This document shows positions 35,763 through 44,446 of a stretch of 64,000 bases of DNA, piece by piece. Source of the DNA: an uncultured Pseudomonadales bacterium (lineage in GTDB: Bacteria; Pseudomonadota; Gammaproteobacteria; Pseudomonadales; Cellvibrionaceae); the NCBI GenBank assembly GCA_947494095.1, contig CANLTI010000004.1, positions 57,197-121,196 of the forward strand. Reading direction: 5' to 3'. The translations under genes were made by a program, and so were the position numbers. Below the pieces are notes generated by a model. The model made no database searches, was not told the origin of the DNA, and saw nothing but the letters and a program-made list of their open reading frames with translations. The stretch's first letter is position 1; each line of letters begins with the position of its first letter.

Positions 35763-36494
35763 TTAGGCGATACCGGCAACACTTTTGCCGCCGTCGACGG
35801 GAATTATTTGCCCGGTAATATAAGTTGCACTGTTAATTAAAAAAAGCAGGGTCTCGACCATGGCCTGCGCACCGCCAACACGCCCTAGTGGAATCTCTGC
35901 CAGGGCGTTTTTTTCGTTTGCCGGTGGCTTATCACTTGGCCACAATGCTGCGCCGGGCGCTATACCATTGACTCGCACATCGGGGGCTAGCTCTACGGCG
36001 AGGCTTTTGGTGAGCATGGTGTTGGCCGCTTTGGCCATGCAATAAATGGTGTGATTGCGCTTTGGCATTTGCGCGTAAATATCGGCAATATTAATGATAC
36101 AGCCTTTTTGTAAAGCCAAAAAAGGTGCTGCTGCTTGGCATAAAAAAAACGGTGCTGCGGCATTTGTATTAAAAAGGTCGTGCCAATTTTGCTGGGTAGC
36201 GCTGCCCACCGGTGTGGCATAAAAACTTGAGGCGTTATTAACCAATACATCGAGTTGCTTAAAAATATTAATAGCATGCTCGACAATGAGCGCGCTTGAC
36301 TCTGGATGATTTAAATCAGCTTGAATGAGCGTGACCGAGTTGGGCCGTAAAGCATTTAAGCTTTTGGCTAAAGGGGCGGCGCTGGTGTTAAAGTAATGCA
36401 GGACTAAATTGTAGCCTTGTGCATGTAAAGCAAGCGCAAGTGCTTTACCGATACGCTGGGCACTGCCTGTAATAATGGCAACAGGGTGGGTCAT
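35763..36494 (-). CDS. Pteridine reductase, SDR family
   Basis: The protein has 243 residues. The nucleotide motif [12 protein letters not shown] has the TGxxxRxG form that marks pteridine reductases (FolM/PTR1-like), and the catalytic set appears as NNASSFY, the YCMAKAA Tyr-x3-Lys and the C-terminal [11 protein letters not shown]. It would reduce dihydropterins or dihydrofolate with NADPH, giving a folate-salvage function. The start overlaps the end of the cca gene by four bases, so the two genes are translationally coupled, a common gammaproteobacterial pairing. Confidence 0.88.
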   Translation of the reverse strand: MTHPVAIITGSAQRIGKALALALHAQGYNLVLHYFNTSAAPLAKSLNALRPNSVTLIQADLNHPESSALIVEHAINIFKQLDVLVNNASSFYATPVGSATQQNWHDLFNTNAAAPFFLCQAAAPFLALQKGCIINIADIYAQMPKRNHTIYCMAKAANTMLTKSLAVELAPDVRVNGIAPGAALWPSDKPPANEKNALAEIPLGRVGGAQAMVETLLFLINSATYITGQIIPVDGGKSVAGIA

Positions 36495-37756
36495 GGATTG
36501 GCCTCTGGAGTATTTTTGGCGGACTCATTTTTGAAGTACTCCCCTTTAAAGTGCTTGAGCCTTTTTACACGCGCCTCATTAATGGCGATACCAATCTCCG
36601 GGCCTTGTAAGCCTTGGGCCATAAAAGGTTGAGCATTGATATCGGCACAGCTATTAAGGGCATCACGTAGGTAGCTCACTTGGGGGTAGGGACGATGTTC
36701 TAGTCCTGTACGGCCCTTGGCGTCGGCTTCACAGCATAGAGCGAATTCTTCAAAAAAAAGTGTGTTTTTATAAACCCCTAAGCTGTTGAATAATTTATTT
36801 AAGGTGCTGGGGTTAAGCTCAAGTGCGCGATGACAGTGAGTATGATATTCACACACGGCTAAGGCTAACTTTTTGCTGTCGTTTGGTACGCACAGGCGAC
36901 GGCAAAGAGATTTAACTTTTTTTAAACCGGCGCGTTCATGGCCGTGGTGGCTGGGCAAAACGTCGATGGGTGTACAGGCTTTGCCTAAGTCGTGCACCAA
37001 GGTAGCAAAGCGGACGGTAAGCGCTTTGCTGTTGCGGGCAACTTGCTGCAAACTGAGTAGGCTATGGAGGCCGGTGTCTATTTCGGGGTGATGTTGTGGT
37101 GGTTGTGGTACGCCAAATAAATCGTCGAGCTCGGGCATAATGCGTGCTAATGCGCCGCAACTTTTAAGTACTTTAATAAACTGCTCGGGGTTTTGCTCGC
37201 CTAAAGCGCGGGCGGTTTCCTTCCATACGCGCTCGGGTACCAGGGCGTCAACCTCACCGGCTTCTACCATCTGTTGCATCAGTATTTGAGTTTCTGGGGC
37301 GATACTAAACCCTAGATGATGATAGCGAGCAGCAAAGCGGGCGATACGCAAAATGCGAACAGGGTCTTCACAAAAGGCATTCGAGACATGCCGAAGCAGT
37401 TTTTTCTGAATATCCTGTTGGCCGCCATAAGGGTCGATAAGACTGCCGTCGTCGGCTTGTGCGATGGCGTTAATGGTTAGGTCGCGCCTAGCTAAGTCTT
37501 GCTCTAAGGTTACGCCGTTAGACGTATCAAAGCTAAAGCCACCGTAACCTGGCGCTGTTTTGCGCTCTATGCGAGCGAGGGCGTATTCGTCTTTGGTTTT
37601 GGGGTGCAAGAATACAGGAAAGTCTTTACCTACCTGAACAAAGCCTTGCTCTGTCATTTGCGCAGGGCTTGCACCGACTACGACCCAGTCATGTTCTATA
37701 ACAGGGTAATTTAATAATTTATCACGTACTGCGCCGCCGACTAAATAAGTTTTCAT
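36491..37756 (-). CDS. cca: CCA-adding tRNA nucleotidyltransferase with HD domain
   Basis: The protein has 421 residues from the ATG at 37756 ([15 protein letters not shown]); a TTG five codons upstream is rejected because the family starts here. Catalytic head: LVGGAVRD and the Asp pair region ([15 protein letters not shown]). [11 protein letters not shown] and [16 protein letters not shown] follow. The HD domain ([19 protein letters not shown]) adds phosphohydrolase activity. It adds or repairs the 3' CCA of tRNAs, although the tRNAs seen in this window already encode CCA. Confidence 0.95.
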   Translation of the reverse strand: MKTYLVGGAVRDKLLNYPVIEHDWVVVGASPAQMTEQGFVQVGKDFPVFLHPKTKDEYALARIERKTAPGYGGFSFDTSNGVTLEQDLARRDLTINAIAQADDGSLIDPYGGQQDIQKKLLRHVSNAFCEDPVRILRIARFAARYHHLGFSIAPETQILMQQMVEAGEVDALVPERVWKETARALGEQNPEQFIKVLKSCGALARIMPELDDLFGVPQPPQHHPEIDTGLHSLLSLQQVARNSKALTVRFATLVHDLGKACTPIDVLPSHHGHERAGLKKVKSLCRRLCVPNDSKKLALAVCEYHTHCHRALELNPSTLNKLFNSLGVYKNTLFFEEFALCCEADAKGRTGLEHRPYPQVSYLRDALNSCADINAQPFMAQGLQGPEIGIAINEARVKRLKHFKGEYFKNESAKNTPEANP

Positions 37757-38033
37757 CAGTAATCTTATCAATGGGTGTGTGAAGTGTAAGGGGGTGTAGG
37801 TTCAACGTCGAAGAGCAAAGCGGCTGATCGTTAGGTTAATTATTAGAGTAGGTCAGATTCAAGCGCGCATGTCGAGTTGGCAAGATCTATTGACGTCTAT
37901 AGCACGATAATAAACCTTGCTTGTCTATTGTGCACACCCATGACAAATAAAGAATAAAAGCATTGACGTTTTTGTCAAAATACACCACACTTTAAAGGCT
38001 TTTTAATCATAATCAAACATTACGTATTATTTT

Positions 38034-38147
38034 ATGACCTCTACCAGTAACGCCGCTATTCAGCCCAACGCAATAATGACTGCATCTCGTATGTGGCAAT
38101 TTTGTGCGTGGGCGAAGCATACGTATTTGCGGCTTTTACGGGTAAGG
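38034..38147 (+). CDS. Possible 37-residue leader peptide before the EamA transporter
   Basis: A short frame (start MTSTSNAAIQPNAIMTASRM, then WQFCAWAKHTYLRLLRVR) ends 27 bases before a strong terminator and 108 bases before the transporter start. It contains Trp, His, Tyr, Leu and Arg codons close together. No good ribosome site is visible. It is offered as a candidate attenuation leader, not as a proven gene. Confidence 0.3.
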
Positions 38148-38173
38148 TGATGTAAGAAATAATCAATTTTACT

Positions 38174-38206
38174 TTAAAGGCCGCAGCAAAAACTGCGGCC
38201 TTTTTT
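38174..38206 (+). terminator. Rho-independent terminator, possible attenuator upstream of the EamA gene
   Basis: Stem AGGCCGCAG/CTGCGGCCT with a CAAAA-type loop and a following T-run. It lies between the possible leader peptide and the transporter start at 38256. The stretch TTTGCGGC at about 38130-38137 could pair with its left arm GCCGCAG, giving an alternative anti-terminator. Confidence 0.85.
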
Positions 38207-38255
38207 GTGGTCGCTATTTTTGTTAAAGCTATAACATATTGAAGGTGAAGCCGTT

Positions 38256-39173
38256 ATGCAGGTGTCTATTGCATTTATTACCGTAGTTTTAATTTGGACG
38301 ACCACGCCGCTGGCTATTCATTGGAGCAATACCAGTTTTGATTTTGTGACGGCGCTTAGCGCTCGCATGGTCATTGCTGCGGTGTTGGGTTTTGTTGTTT
38401 TGAGTGTATTTATGAGGCAGCGTTTGGTGCAAAAGCGCAGTGATTACGTGCACTTTTTTGCCGGTTCTCTGGGCTTCTTTCCTACAATGTTTTTGGTTTA
38501 CTGGGGCGCGCAAACGGTACCCTCTGGTGTTATGAGTGTTGTCTTTGGCTCATTTCCGTTTTTTGTGGGTGTATGGTCACTGGTGTTTTTGAAGCAAAAC
38601 ACCTTTACGCCCTCTAAGGTGATGGCTTTGGTATTAGCTGTTATAGGCTTAGGGCTTATGAATCTTGGTCAGTTACGTATTGGTATTGATGGTGTTTGGG
38701 GCATGTTAGCGATTATAGGCGCTACTTCGGTGTGGGCGCTCAGCTCGGTATGGCTCAAAAGTTTGCCCAACCCGATTAAGCCGTTTCGCCAAATGGTCGG
38801 CTCGATGGTGGTAGTTGCACCAGCTTTTTTTGCTGTGTGGGCGGTATTTGGCGAGCCGCTCCCGAGCGACGTGGGCTTTAAGTCGGCGGCGGGCGTTGCT
38901 TATCTTGTAGTGGCGGGCTCTTTATTGGGGTATACCCTATTCTTTTATGTGTTGACCCACTGCCGCGTGACAACCGTTGCGCTGATTCCGTTGATTACCC
39001 CGGTTATGGCCATTGCTTTGGGCTGGGCGGTAGAGGATGAGGTGATTGGCCCTATTAAGTTTGCCGGCGCCACCGTTTTACTGTTTGCTTTGGCGCTGTA
39101 TCAAAATGTATTGCAGGCGCTTTGGCCTTTACTGAGTGTCCGTTTTAGGTTGCGACGCCCAGCCTCTTCTTGA
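38256..39173 (+). CDS. EamA-family (DMT) transporter
   Basis: The protein has 305 residues and about ten transmembrane helices in two EamA repeats. The first starts IAFITVVLIWTTTPLAIHW and the second near MLAIIGATSVWALSSVWLK; TTVALIPLITPVMAIALGW is characteristic of the last helices. Such proteins export amino acids or other small metabolites; the substrate is unknown. A GGTGAAG site precedes the ATG. If the upstream leader/terminator is real, expression would answer to a charged-tRNA signal. Confidence 0.85.
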   Translation: MQVSIAFITVVLIWTTTPLAIHWSNTSFDFVTALSARMVIAAVLGFVVLSVFMRQRLVQKRSDYVHFFAGSLGFFPTMFLVYWGAQTVPSGVMSVVFGSFPFFVGVWSLVFLKQNTFTPSKVMALVLAVIGLGLMNLGQLRIGIDGVWGMLAIIGATSVWALSSVWLKSLPNPIKPFRQMVGSMVVVAPAFFAVWAVFGEPLPSDVGFKSAAGVAYLVVAGSLLGYTLFFYVLTHCRVTTVALIPLITPVMAIALGWAVEDEVIGPIKFAGATVLLFALALYQNVLQALWPLLSVRFRLRRPASS

Positions 39174-39307
39174 TTAATGTGAGCGAGGCGCCACCGTCGG
39201 TGTGGTGAATTTTGCTTCATATATGTAATAAAATGAAATTTTGCGCGTACTGTAGGGCTTTTAGGCCCTTGTGTACTCGCGGATTGGTAGGTTTTATTTA
39301 ATTGCTT

Positions 39308-39331
39308 GCAACTGTACCTAGGCACAGTTGC
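39308..39331. promoter_or_regulatory. 24-bp near-perfect palindrome upstream of uvrY
   Basis: GCAACTGT and ACAGTTGC flank the centre ACCTAGGC. It could be an operator for a dimeric regulator or an RNA hairpin. A second stem (CCGCC-TTTT-GGCGG, 39474-39487) and a nested GC-rich stem at 39243-39280 occur in the same 350-base gap before the response-regulator gene. No gene is seen in the gap. Confidence 0.45.
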
Positions 39332-39524
39332 AGCACAGTGATACATTGTCACTCGCCCTCCAAAATAGACACTCTTTAACTAACTTATTAGAATGAAGAT
39401 AGGTGAGTTAGTGGGATTTTTTTGAAGGGTTTGGCCTAACGCATTGCGAAAAGGGCTTCTGGATGTGTGTTTTCCGCCTTTTGGCGGTCACATCACTGGC
39501 TTAATTTTAAAATAGGCAACAATA

Positions 39525-40184
39525 GTGACAAAAATATTAGTGGCTGACGATCATGATTTAGTACGTATGGGCATTATGCGTATGCTGGCCGATGTAACAG
39601 GCTTTGAAGTTGTGGGCGAGGCAAAAAGTGGCGAAGAAGCGGTAAGTAAGGCGCGTTTGCTGCCGGTAGATGTAATATTAATGGATGTGCGCATGCCTGG
39701 CTTTGGTGGCCTAGAGGCAACACGTAAAATATTGGCGCACAACCCCGATATCAAAATTATTGTGGTAACAAGCCTCACCGATGACATGTTTCCCGAGCGC
39801 CTCATGAGAGCTGGCGCGAGTGGTTATGTGACAAAAGGGGCGAGCTTTGACGAAATTGTGCATGCGGTGCAAAAAGTGGTTAAAGGTCAGCTGTACATGG
39901 CCAGTAGTGTGGCGCAGCAACTAGCGCTGCGCAACTTTACCGGGGGTACAAAGCAATCACCTTTTGAGATGCTTTCTGAGCGCGAGTTACAAACGGCTAC
40001 TATGATTGCTAACGGCAACAAGGTGCAGTCGATTGCGGGGTCATTTAGTGTGAGTCCAAAAACGATCAATAGCTACCGCTATCGTATTTTTGAGAAGCTT
40101 GATGTCAATAGTGACGTAGAGCTCACCATCTTAGCCATTAAACATAAAATTTTAGATATCGAAACCATGGATAGCGAAGACTAG
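39525..40184 (+). CDS. uvrY: UvrY/GacA response regulator
   Basis: The protein has 219 residues with a GTG start. The receiver domain has ADDHDLVRMG, phospho-acceptor Asp54 in VILMDVRMPGFGG, and the VVTSL and KGAS motifs. The C-terminal LuxR-type HTH contains LSERELQTATMIANGNKVQS and KTINSYRYRIFEKL. It is partnered in other bacteria with the BarA/GacS kinase (not in this window) and drives CsrB/RsmZ-type sRNA genes controlling carbon use and surface life. The neighbour uvrC is the classical partner gene, which supports the orthology. Confidence 0.95.
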   Translation: MTKILVADDHDLVRMGIMRMLADVTGFEVVGEAKSGEEAVSKARLLPVDVILMDVRMPGFGGLEATRKILAHNPDIKIIVVTSLTDDMFPERLMRAGASGYVTKGASFDEIVHAVQKVVKGQLYMASSVAQQLALRNFTGGTKQSPFEMLSERELQTATMIANGNKVQSIAGSFSVSPKTINSYRYRIFEKLDVNSDVELTILAIKHKILDIETMDSED

Positions 40185-40243
40185 CGTCTTCGCTTTTTGA
40201 GTTCATTATCTCCTTTATTACTAGCAGTAGTGCTGCCTTTATT

Positions 40244-42064
40244 ATGTCGAACCCTTTTGACGTAAAAGCCTTTTTAAAAAATTTAACCACAGCCCCCGGT
40301 GTCTATCAGATGTTTGATGCAGCGGGCAAAATTTTGTATGTGGGTAAGGCCAAAAATCTTAAAAATAGAGTGTCTAGTTACTTCCATAAAAAAGAAGGGC
40401 TCACACCTAAAACACAGGCGCTGGTTAAGCGAATTGTGAATATCGAAATTACCGTGGCGCCTAGCGAGGCAGAGGCGCTGGTGCTAGAGCAAAACCTTAT
40501 TAAAGCGCAGCGGCCTCCCTATAATATATTGATGCGCGATGATAAATCGTACCCGTATATATTTTTATCTGATACGGATGATTATCCGCGTATTAGTGTG
40601 CATCGCGGGGCTAAAAAGCGCAAAGGTAAATACTATGGTCCTTTCCCTAATGCCTCAGCGGTACGCGAAAGCTTGGCATTTTTGCAAAAAACATTTAGGG
40701 TGCGCCAATGTGAAGATAGTGTGTTTAAAAACCGTACCCGCCCGTGCTTACAGTATCAAATTGGCCGCTGTACAGGCCCTTGTGTTGAGGCGATAAGTAA
40801 AAGAAACTACCGCGAAGATGTGCGCCACACGCAGTTGTTTTTAGAAGGCCGCAGTGAATTACTGCATAACGAGCTAGTGCAAAGCATGGAGCGTGCTTCA
40901 CAAAACTTAGCGTTTGAAGAGGCGGCGCTGCACCGCGACCAAATTACTGCGCTGCGTACCGTGCAGGCACAAAATACGGTAGACGCTGGCCAAGGCAGTG
41001 CTGATATTGTTGCGTGTAGTAGTGAGGCGGGGCAAGTGTGCATGCATGTCTTATTTGTGCGCGATGGCCGTATGTTAGGCAGTAAAAGTTATTTTTTACA
41101 CGATAAGCTGGGTGAGAGTAATGGCGAGCTGATTGCTGAGTTTTTGCCGCAACTTTATTTAGGTGGGCGTAAAATGGACGTGCCGACCGAAGTTGTGATT
41201 AGTCACCCCATAGAAGACACCGATGTTTTAGCGCAAGTGATCGGTGATGTGTGTGGCCATAAAGTTATTATTAACCACAGCGTGCGCACGCATCGTGCGC
41301 GCTGGGTGGCTATGGCCATCGAGGCGGCCACACAAAACTTACGTAATCGCTTGGGTCAACAGCTGCATACTCTTGCCAGATTTGAGAGCTTGCAGCAAGC
41401 GCTTAAGCTACCCGAGGTGCCTAGTTGGATAGAGTGCTTTGATATTAGCCACAGCAGCGGTGAGGCTACCAAAGCCAGTTGCGTGGTCTTTAATCGTGAA
41501 GGGGCTGTCAAAAGTCGCTACCGTATTTTTAATATCGAAGGCATTACAGCGGGTGATGATTATGCCGCTATGGAGCAAGCTTTAACGCGTCGTTATTCTC
41601 GCTTACAAAAAGAAGGCGCCGGTTTGCCTGACCTGTTGTTGATTGACGGCGGAAAGGGGCAGTTAAGTAAAGCCCGTGAGGTTATGATTGAGCTAGGTAT
41701 TACTAGCATGGTGTTATTTGGTGTCGCAAAAGGCACAACACGTAAGCCAGGTTTTGAAACCTTAATTGCTGAAGATAATACCGAGCAAGTGCTGTCGAGT
41801 GATAACCCCGCACTGCATTTAATTCAACAAATACGTGATGAAGCGCACCGCTTTGCTATCACAGGACATAAAGCGGCACGTGACAAAAAGCGCAGTCGCT
41901 CGACATTAGAAGATATTCCCAAAGTTGGCCCCAAGCGCCGTCGCGATATGCTAAAGCACTTTGGTGGCCTACAAGAAATCACCAAAGCCAGCGTAGAAGA
42001 CCTAGCTAAAGTAGAAGGTATAAGCCGTAACTTGGCCGAAGAAATTTATGCTCACTTGCACTAG
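40244..42064 (+). CDS. uvrC: UvrABC excinuclease subunit C
   Basis: The protein has 606 residues. The GIY-YIG nuclease domain opens the protein (TAPGVYQMFDAAGKILYVGK), a UVR motif follows at about 200-235, then the RNase H-like 5' nuclease (ECFDISHSSGE, LLLIDGGKGQL, EAHRFAIT) and a helix-hairpin-helix end (IPKVGPKRRRDMLKHFGG). It makes both incisions around bulky DNA lesions. It lies 59 bases after uvrY. pgsA, which usually follows uvrC in gammaproteobacteria, is absent here; a convergent peptidase gene follows instead. Confidence 0.97.
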   Translation: MSNPFDVKAFLKNLTTAPGVYQMFDAAGKILYVGKAKNLKNRVSSYFHKKEGLTPKTQALVKRIVNIEITVAPSEAEALVLEQNLIKAQRPPYNILMRDDKSYPYIFLSDTDDYPRISVHRGAKKRKGKYYGPFPNASAVRESLAFLQKTFRVRQCEDSVFKNRTRPCLQYQIGRCTGPCVEAISKRNYREDVRHTQLFLEGRSELLHNELVQSMERASQNLAFEEAALHRDQITALRTVQAQNTVDAGQGSADIVACSSEAGQVCMHVLFVRDGRMLGSKSYFLHDKLGESNGELIAEFLPQLYLGGRKMDVPTEVVISHPIEDTDVLAQVIGDVCGHKVIINHSVRTHRARWVAMAIEAATQNLRNRLGQQLHTLARFESLQQALKLPEVPSWIECFDISHSSGEATKASCVVFNREGAVKSRYRIFNIEGITAGDDYAAMEQALTRRYSRLQKEGAGLPDLLLIDGGKGQLSKAREVMIELGITSMVLFGVAKGTTRKPGFETLIAEDNTEQVLSSDNPALHLIQQIRDEAHRFAITGHKAARDKKRSRSTLEDIPKVGPKRRRDMLKHFGGLQEITKASVEDLAKVEGISRNLAEEIYAHLH

Positions 42065-42104
42065 TGGGTTTTAGGTTTTAACTGCGGTATGGTTTTGCAG
42101 CGCG

Positions 42105-43022
42105 TTAAGTTTTACTCAATATATAATCTAACCCGCCAGTAATAACGGCTACTTGTGCTAGTTTACAGTTTTGTGCATTAGCGCGGGGGCTATCGGGGTA
42201 TACCTCGGTGGTTGTCACATACTCACCACCTGCAAATCCACCACATAAAAACAACTTTCGCTTATCGTAGTTAATAACGCCTTTTTGCTCTATTTTTGCA
42301 CCAATTAACTTGCCATCGGGGTCGGGTGGGGCAATATGGGTAACTTTTTCTACCGCATCGATAATCGCTTTTTGGAACGCCGGTTGCGGGTTTGATGAAT
42401 CGCCGACGCCGTAAAATCCATCAGGAATCGCCCAGGTTTGACTCTGTGTACCGTCTCGGGCGTCGAGTGCTGGCCTGAATTCAGAGTTATCAGTATCGGT
42501 GGTTTCATGTAAATCAAAATGCGCCAATAGCTCGATGCCTAGTGATTTTATGTAGGTCATTGCTTGTGCAGATTCGGGGGCGGGCGAGTCGGCATAAAAA
42601 GAGCGGTTAGGGTCTAAGGTGAGAGGATTCCAGCGATTGATGGTTTCGTACCCCCACGGGCTAATGCACGGCAGTACAATAAAATTGAAGTGTGACTCAT
42701 AGTGAGCAAGCTCAGTTTGAGCAAACTGAATTGCGCCCTGTACTCCGCTCGTTTCATATCCGTGTACGCCACCGGTCACCATCACATTAGGCAATGACGG
42801 ATTCCAGTTTTTGGTTTTAATCGCGTACAGCGGGTAACGATTTTCATCGTAGGGTAGTGCACCGTATTGTACGATATCAAATTGATTCTGTAGCGGCATA
42901 ATTTTATCGAGTATCTCGAGTTTATACTCTCGCTTTACAGATTGGCAGGCTAACCATTGTGCCTTTTCATTATCGCCCCAAGCTGTGCCTGGGGTACCGA
43001 TTGGGTAGGTTTGTATGCTCAT
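42105..43022 (-). CDS. M14-family zinc carboxypeptidase-like protein
   Basis: The protein has 305 residues without a signal peptide. Zinc ligands are in GGVHGYETSG (H-x2-E) and LLAHFDLHET (the distal His); the conserved SPWGYETINRWN and DPNRSF follow the pattern of M14 metallocarboxypeptidases near the succinylglutamate desuccinylase branch. It probably cleaves a C-terminal or amide-linked residue in the cytoplasm; the substrate is unknown. It is convergent with uvrC. The 563 bases upstream (43023-43585) hold no gene I can support. Confidence 0.8.
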   Translation of the reverse strand: MSIQTYPIGTPGTAWGDNEKAQWLACQSVKREYKLEILDKIMPLQNQFDIVQYGALPYDENRYPLYAIKTKNWNPSLPNVMVTGGVHGYETSGVQGAIQFAQTELAHYESHFNFIVLPCISPWGYETINRWNPLTLDPNRSFYADSPAPESAQAMTYIKSLGIELLAHFDLHETTDTDNSEFRPALDARDGTQSQTWAIPDGFYGVGDSSNPQPAFQKAIIDAVEKVTHIAPPDPDGKLIGAKIEQKGVINYDKRKLFLCGGFAGGEYVTTTEVYPDSPRANAQNCKLAQVAVITGGLDYILSKT

Positions 43023-43523
43023 GTGGCCCCTTTAGTATTAACTGATTTTTGTTGGTGGCACTATATTAGTTGCCGTGCAGCGCATGCAAGTGCTTTGCGC
43101 TTTGATTATTTCTCTAATACATTCTGTCGCAAAGCCAGTTCTTTTGTATGGTTTTAATCCACCTTTTTGATGCGCTTATATAGAGCGATGCGATATTTTT
43201 TGTATATTGGCGATCTCCTATCTGGTACATCATACACCTATCACTCATTAACCCATTGGCTGAATACCTTTTAAAGAGAGTATGCCTTCAGAGGCTACGC
43301 TTTCTGAGTGATTATTCGGCCAGTATGCAACATAGAGCTAATAGGTCTTTTCCGTACGCGTTTGTATGGCCCCGCGAATGACTTTACAGCCTGTAAGCAG
43401 CCCATTAATACTTACTCTACCTGCGCGACTAAATAGTGATGAAGGTTTTAGGTGTTGTTCTCGGTGTTAAACGCTGCGCATGGGTAGGCGTTACGGCCTG
43501 TAAGGGTGCGGAGTGGAAGTGGA

Positions 43524-43546
43524 AGTTGAGAGTTGAGAGTTGAGAG
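43524..43546. repeat. GTTGAGA microrepeat
   Basis: A 7-bp unit GTTGAGA is repeated three times in a row, shortly before the LprI-like lipoprotein gene. It could affect promoter or leader spacing. The function is unknown. Confidence 0.7.
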
Positions 43547-43585
43547 TTTTTGCACAATTTTTTATGTTTAAAATTGAGGTTTTTT

Positions 43586-44041
43586 ATGAATATTAAAATG
43601 TTAGTTCTTGTAATAGGCGTGGCATTTAGTTTGCCAGCTTGTGCTGATAAAGATGATACCGCGGCATCAGTTGATGTCGCTAGTACAGCTGATCTTAATC
43701 TCTGTAGTAGTATCAGCTTTAAGGCTGCAGATACAGAGCTTAATCGCGTGTACCATTTAATTCGTAAGGTGTATGCTGAGGACGTGATATTTTTGTCAAA
43801 ATTAAAAAAATCACAGCTGCTTTGGATAAAGCTGCGCGATGCTGATATGGAGATGATGTATCCACTTGAGAATAAGCGAGTAGAATACGGTAGTGCTTTC
43901 GCTATGTGTTCATTGACGGAGAAGACAAATTTAACACTACAGCGAGTTTTGTATCTCAAAAAATGGATTGCCGGAAGTAAAGAAGGTAATTTTTGTAGCG
44001 GCTCAATTAAAAATGAATCAAGCATCTTAGATAAAATGTAA
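43586..44041 (+). CDS. LprI/DUF1311-like lipoprotein
   Basis: The protein has 151 residues from the ATG at 43586, which has GAGG upstream; an earlier in-frame start lacks this. The signal ends in the lipobox LPAC. The mature part has the DUF1311 pattern: a Cys (LNLCSSISF), ELNRVYHLI, LKKSQLLWIKLRDADME, then MCSLTEKT. Family members are linked to lysozyme inhibition or envelope stress, but this is not proved. Single gene, followed at once by a family B repeat. Confidence 0.8.
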   Translation: MNIKMLVLVIGVAFSLPACADKDDTAASVDVASTADLNLCSSISFKAADTELNRVYHLIRKVYAEDVIFLSKLKKSQLLWIKLRDADMEMMYPLENKRVEYGSAFAMCSLTEKTNLTLQRVLYLKKWIAGSKEGNFCSGSIKNESSILDKM

Positions 44042-44069
44042 AATATGACGAATTAAGTGATTTTTAAGT

Positions 44070-44304
44070 CACAATTCAGCTCAGCTGATAAACCTCACCT
44101 GACAGGGTGCTGATGGATTATTTTCTGGGTATTTAAGCACCGGGCCTTGCAGGGAAAGTAAGGGGTAGGCAGTGCACCTGCATAGGGATATGCAAGATTA
44201 GGCTCTGCAGGACGCAAAGTCGAGGAGCACAAAGTCGCAGATGGCTTGAGCGGCCCAGTCAATGATTCATTAGCGCCCAATTTCGGTACCTCTCAATAGT
44301 TACC
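44070..44304 (+). repeat. Interspersed repeat family B, long copy 2
   Basis: The right end reads GGTACCTCTCAATAGTTACC, matching the inverted terminus of the other copies; the left end is more diverged. The interior carries the shared module GTGCACCTGCAT...GGATATGCAAGATTAG and AAAGTCGAGGAGCACAAAGT, and GGCCCAGTCAATGATTCATT. It fills most of the gap 44042-44446, which has no gene. Confidence 0.75.
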
Positions 44305-44446
44305 TTTTTAATTGATATGTCTGAGCTGGCGCTGTTTTTTTGTATGTGTTACGTGTTTGTGTTCGCTAAATACACGATAAGACTGCTGAATAACAGCCGT
44401 AAGCGCCGTATAATAGTGGCATTATTCTTACTGGTGTGTCCTCCGT

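Noticed and set aside
43023..43540. Search for a gene or RNA in the 500-base gap after the M14 peptidase gene
   Set aside because: Only short unsupported frames, a GTTGAGA microrepeat and no strong stem with T-run; nothing reported beyond the microrepeat.
43429..44025. 198-residue minus-strand frame
   Set aside because: It is antisense to the LprI-like lipoprotein, which has lipobox, ribosome site and family pattern. The antisense protein has no recognisable feature.
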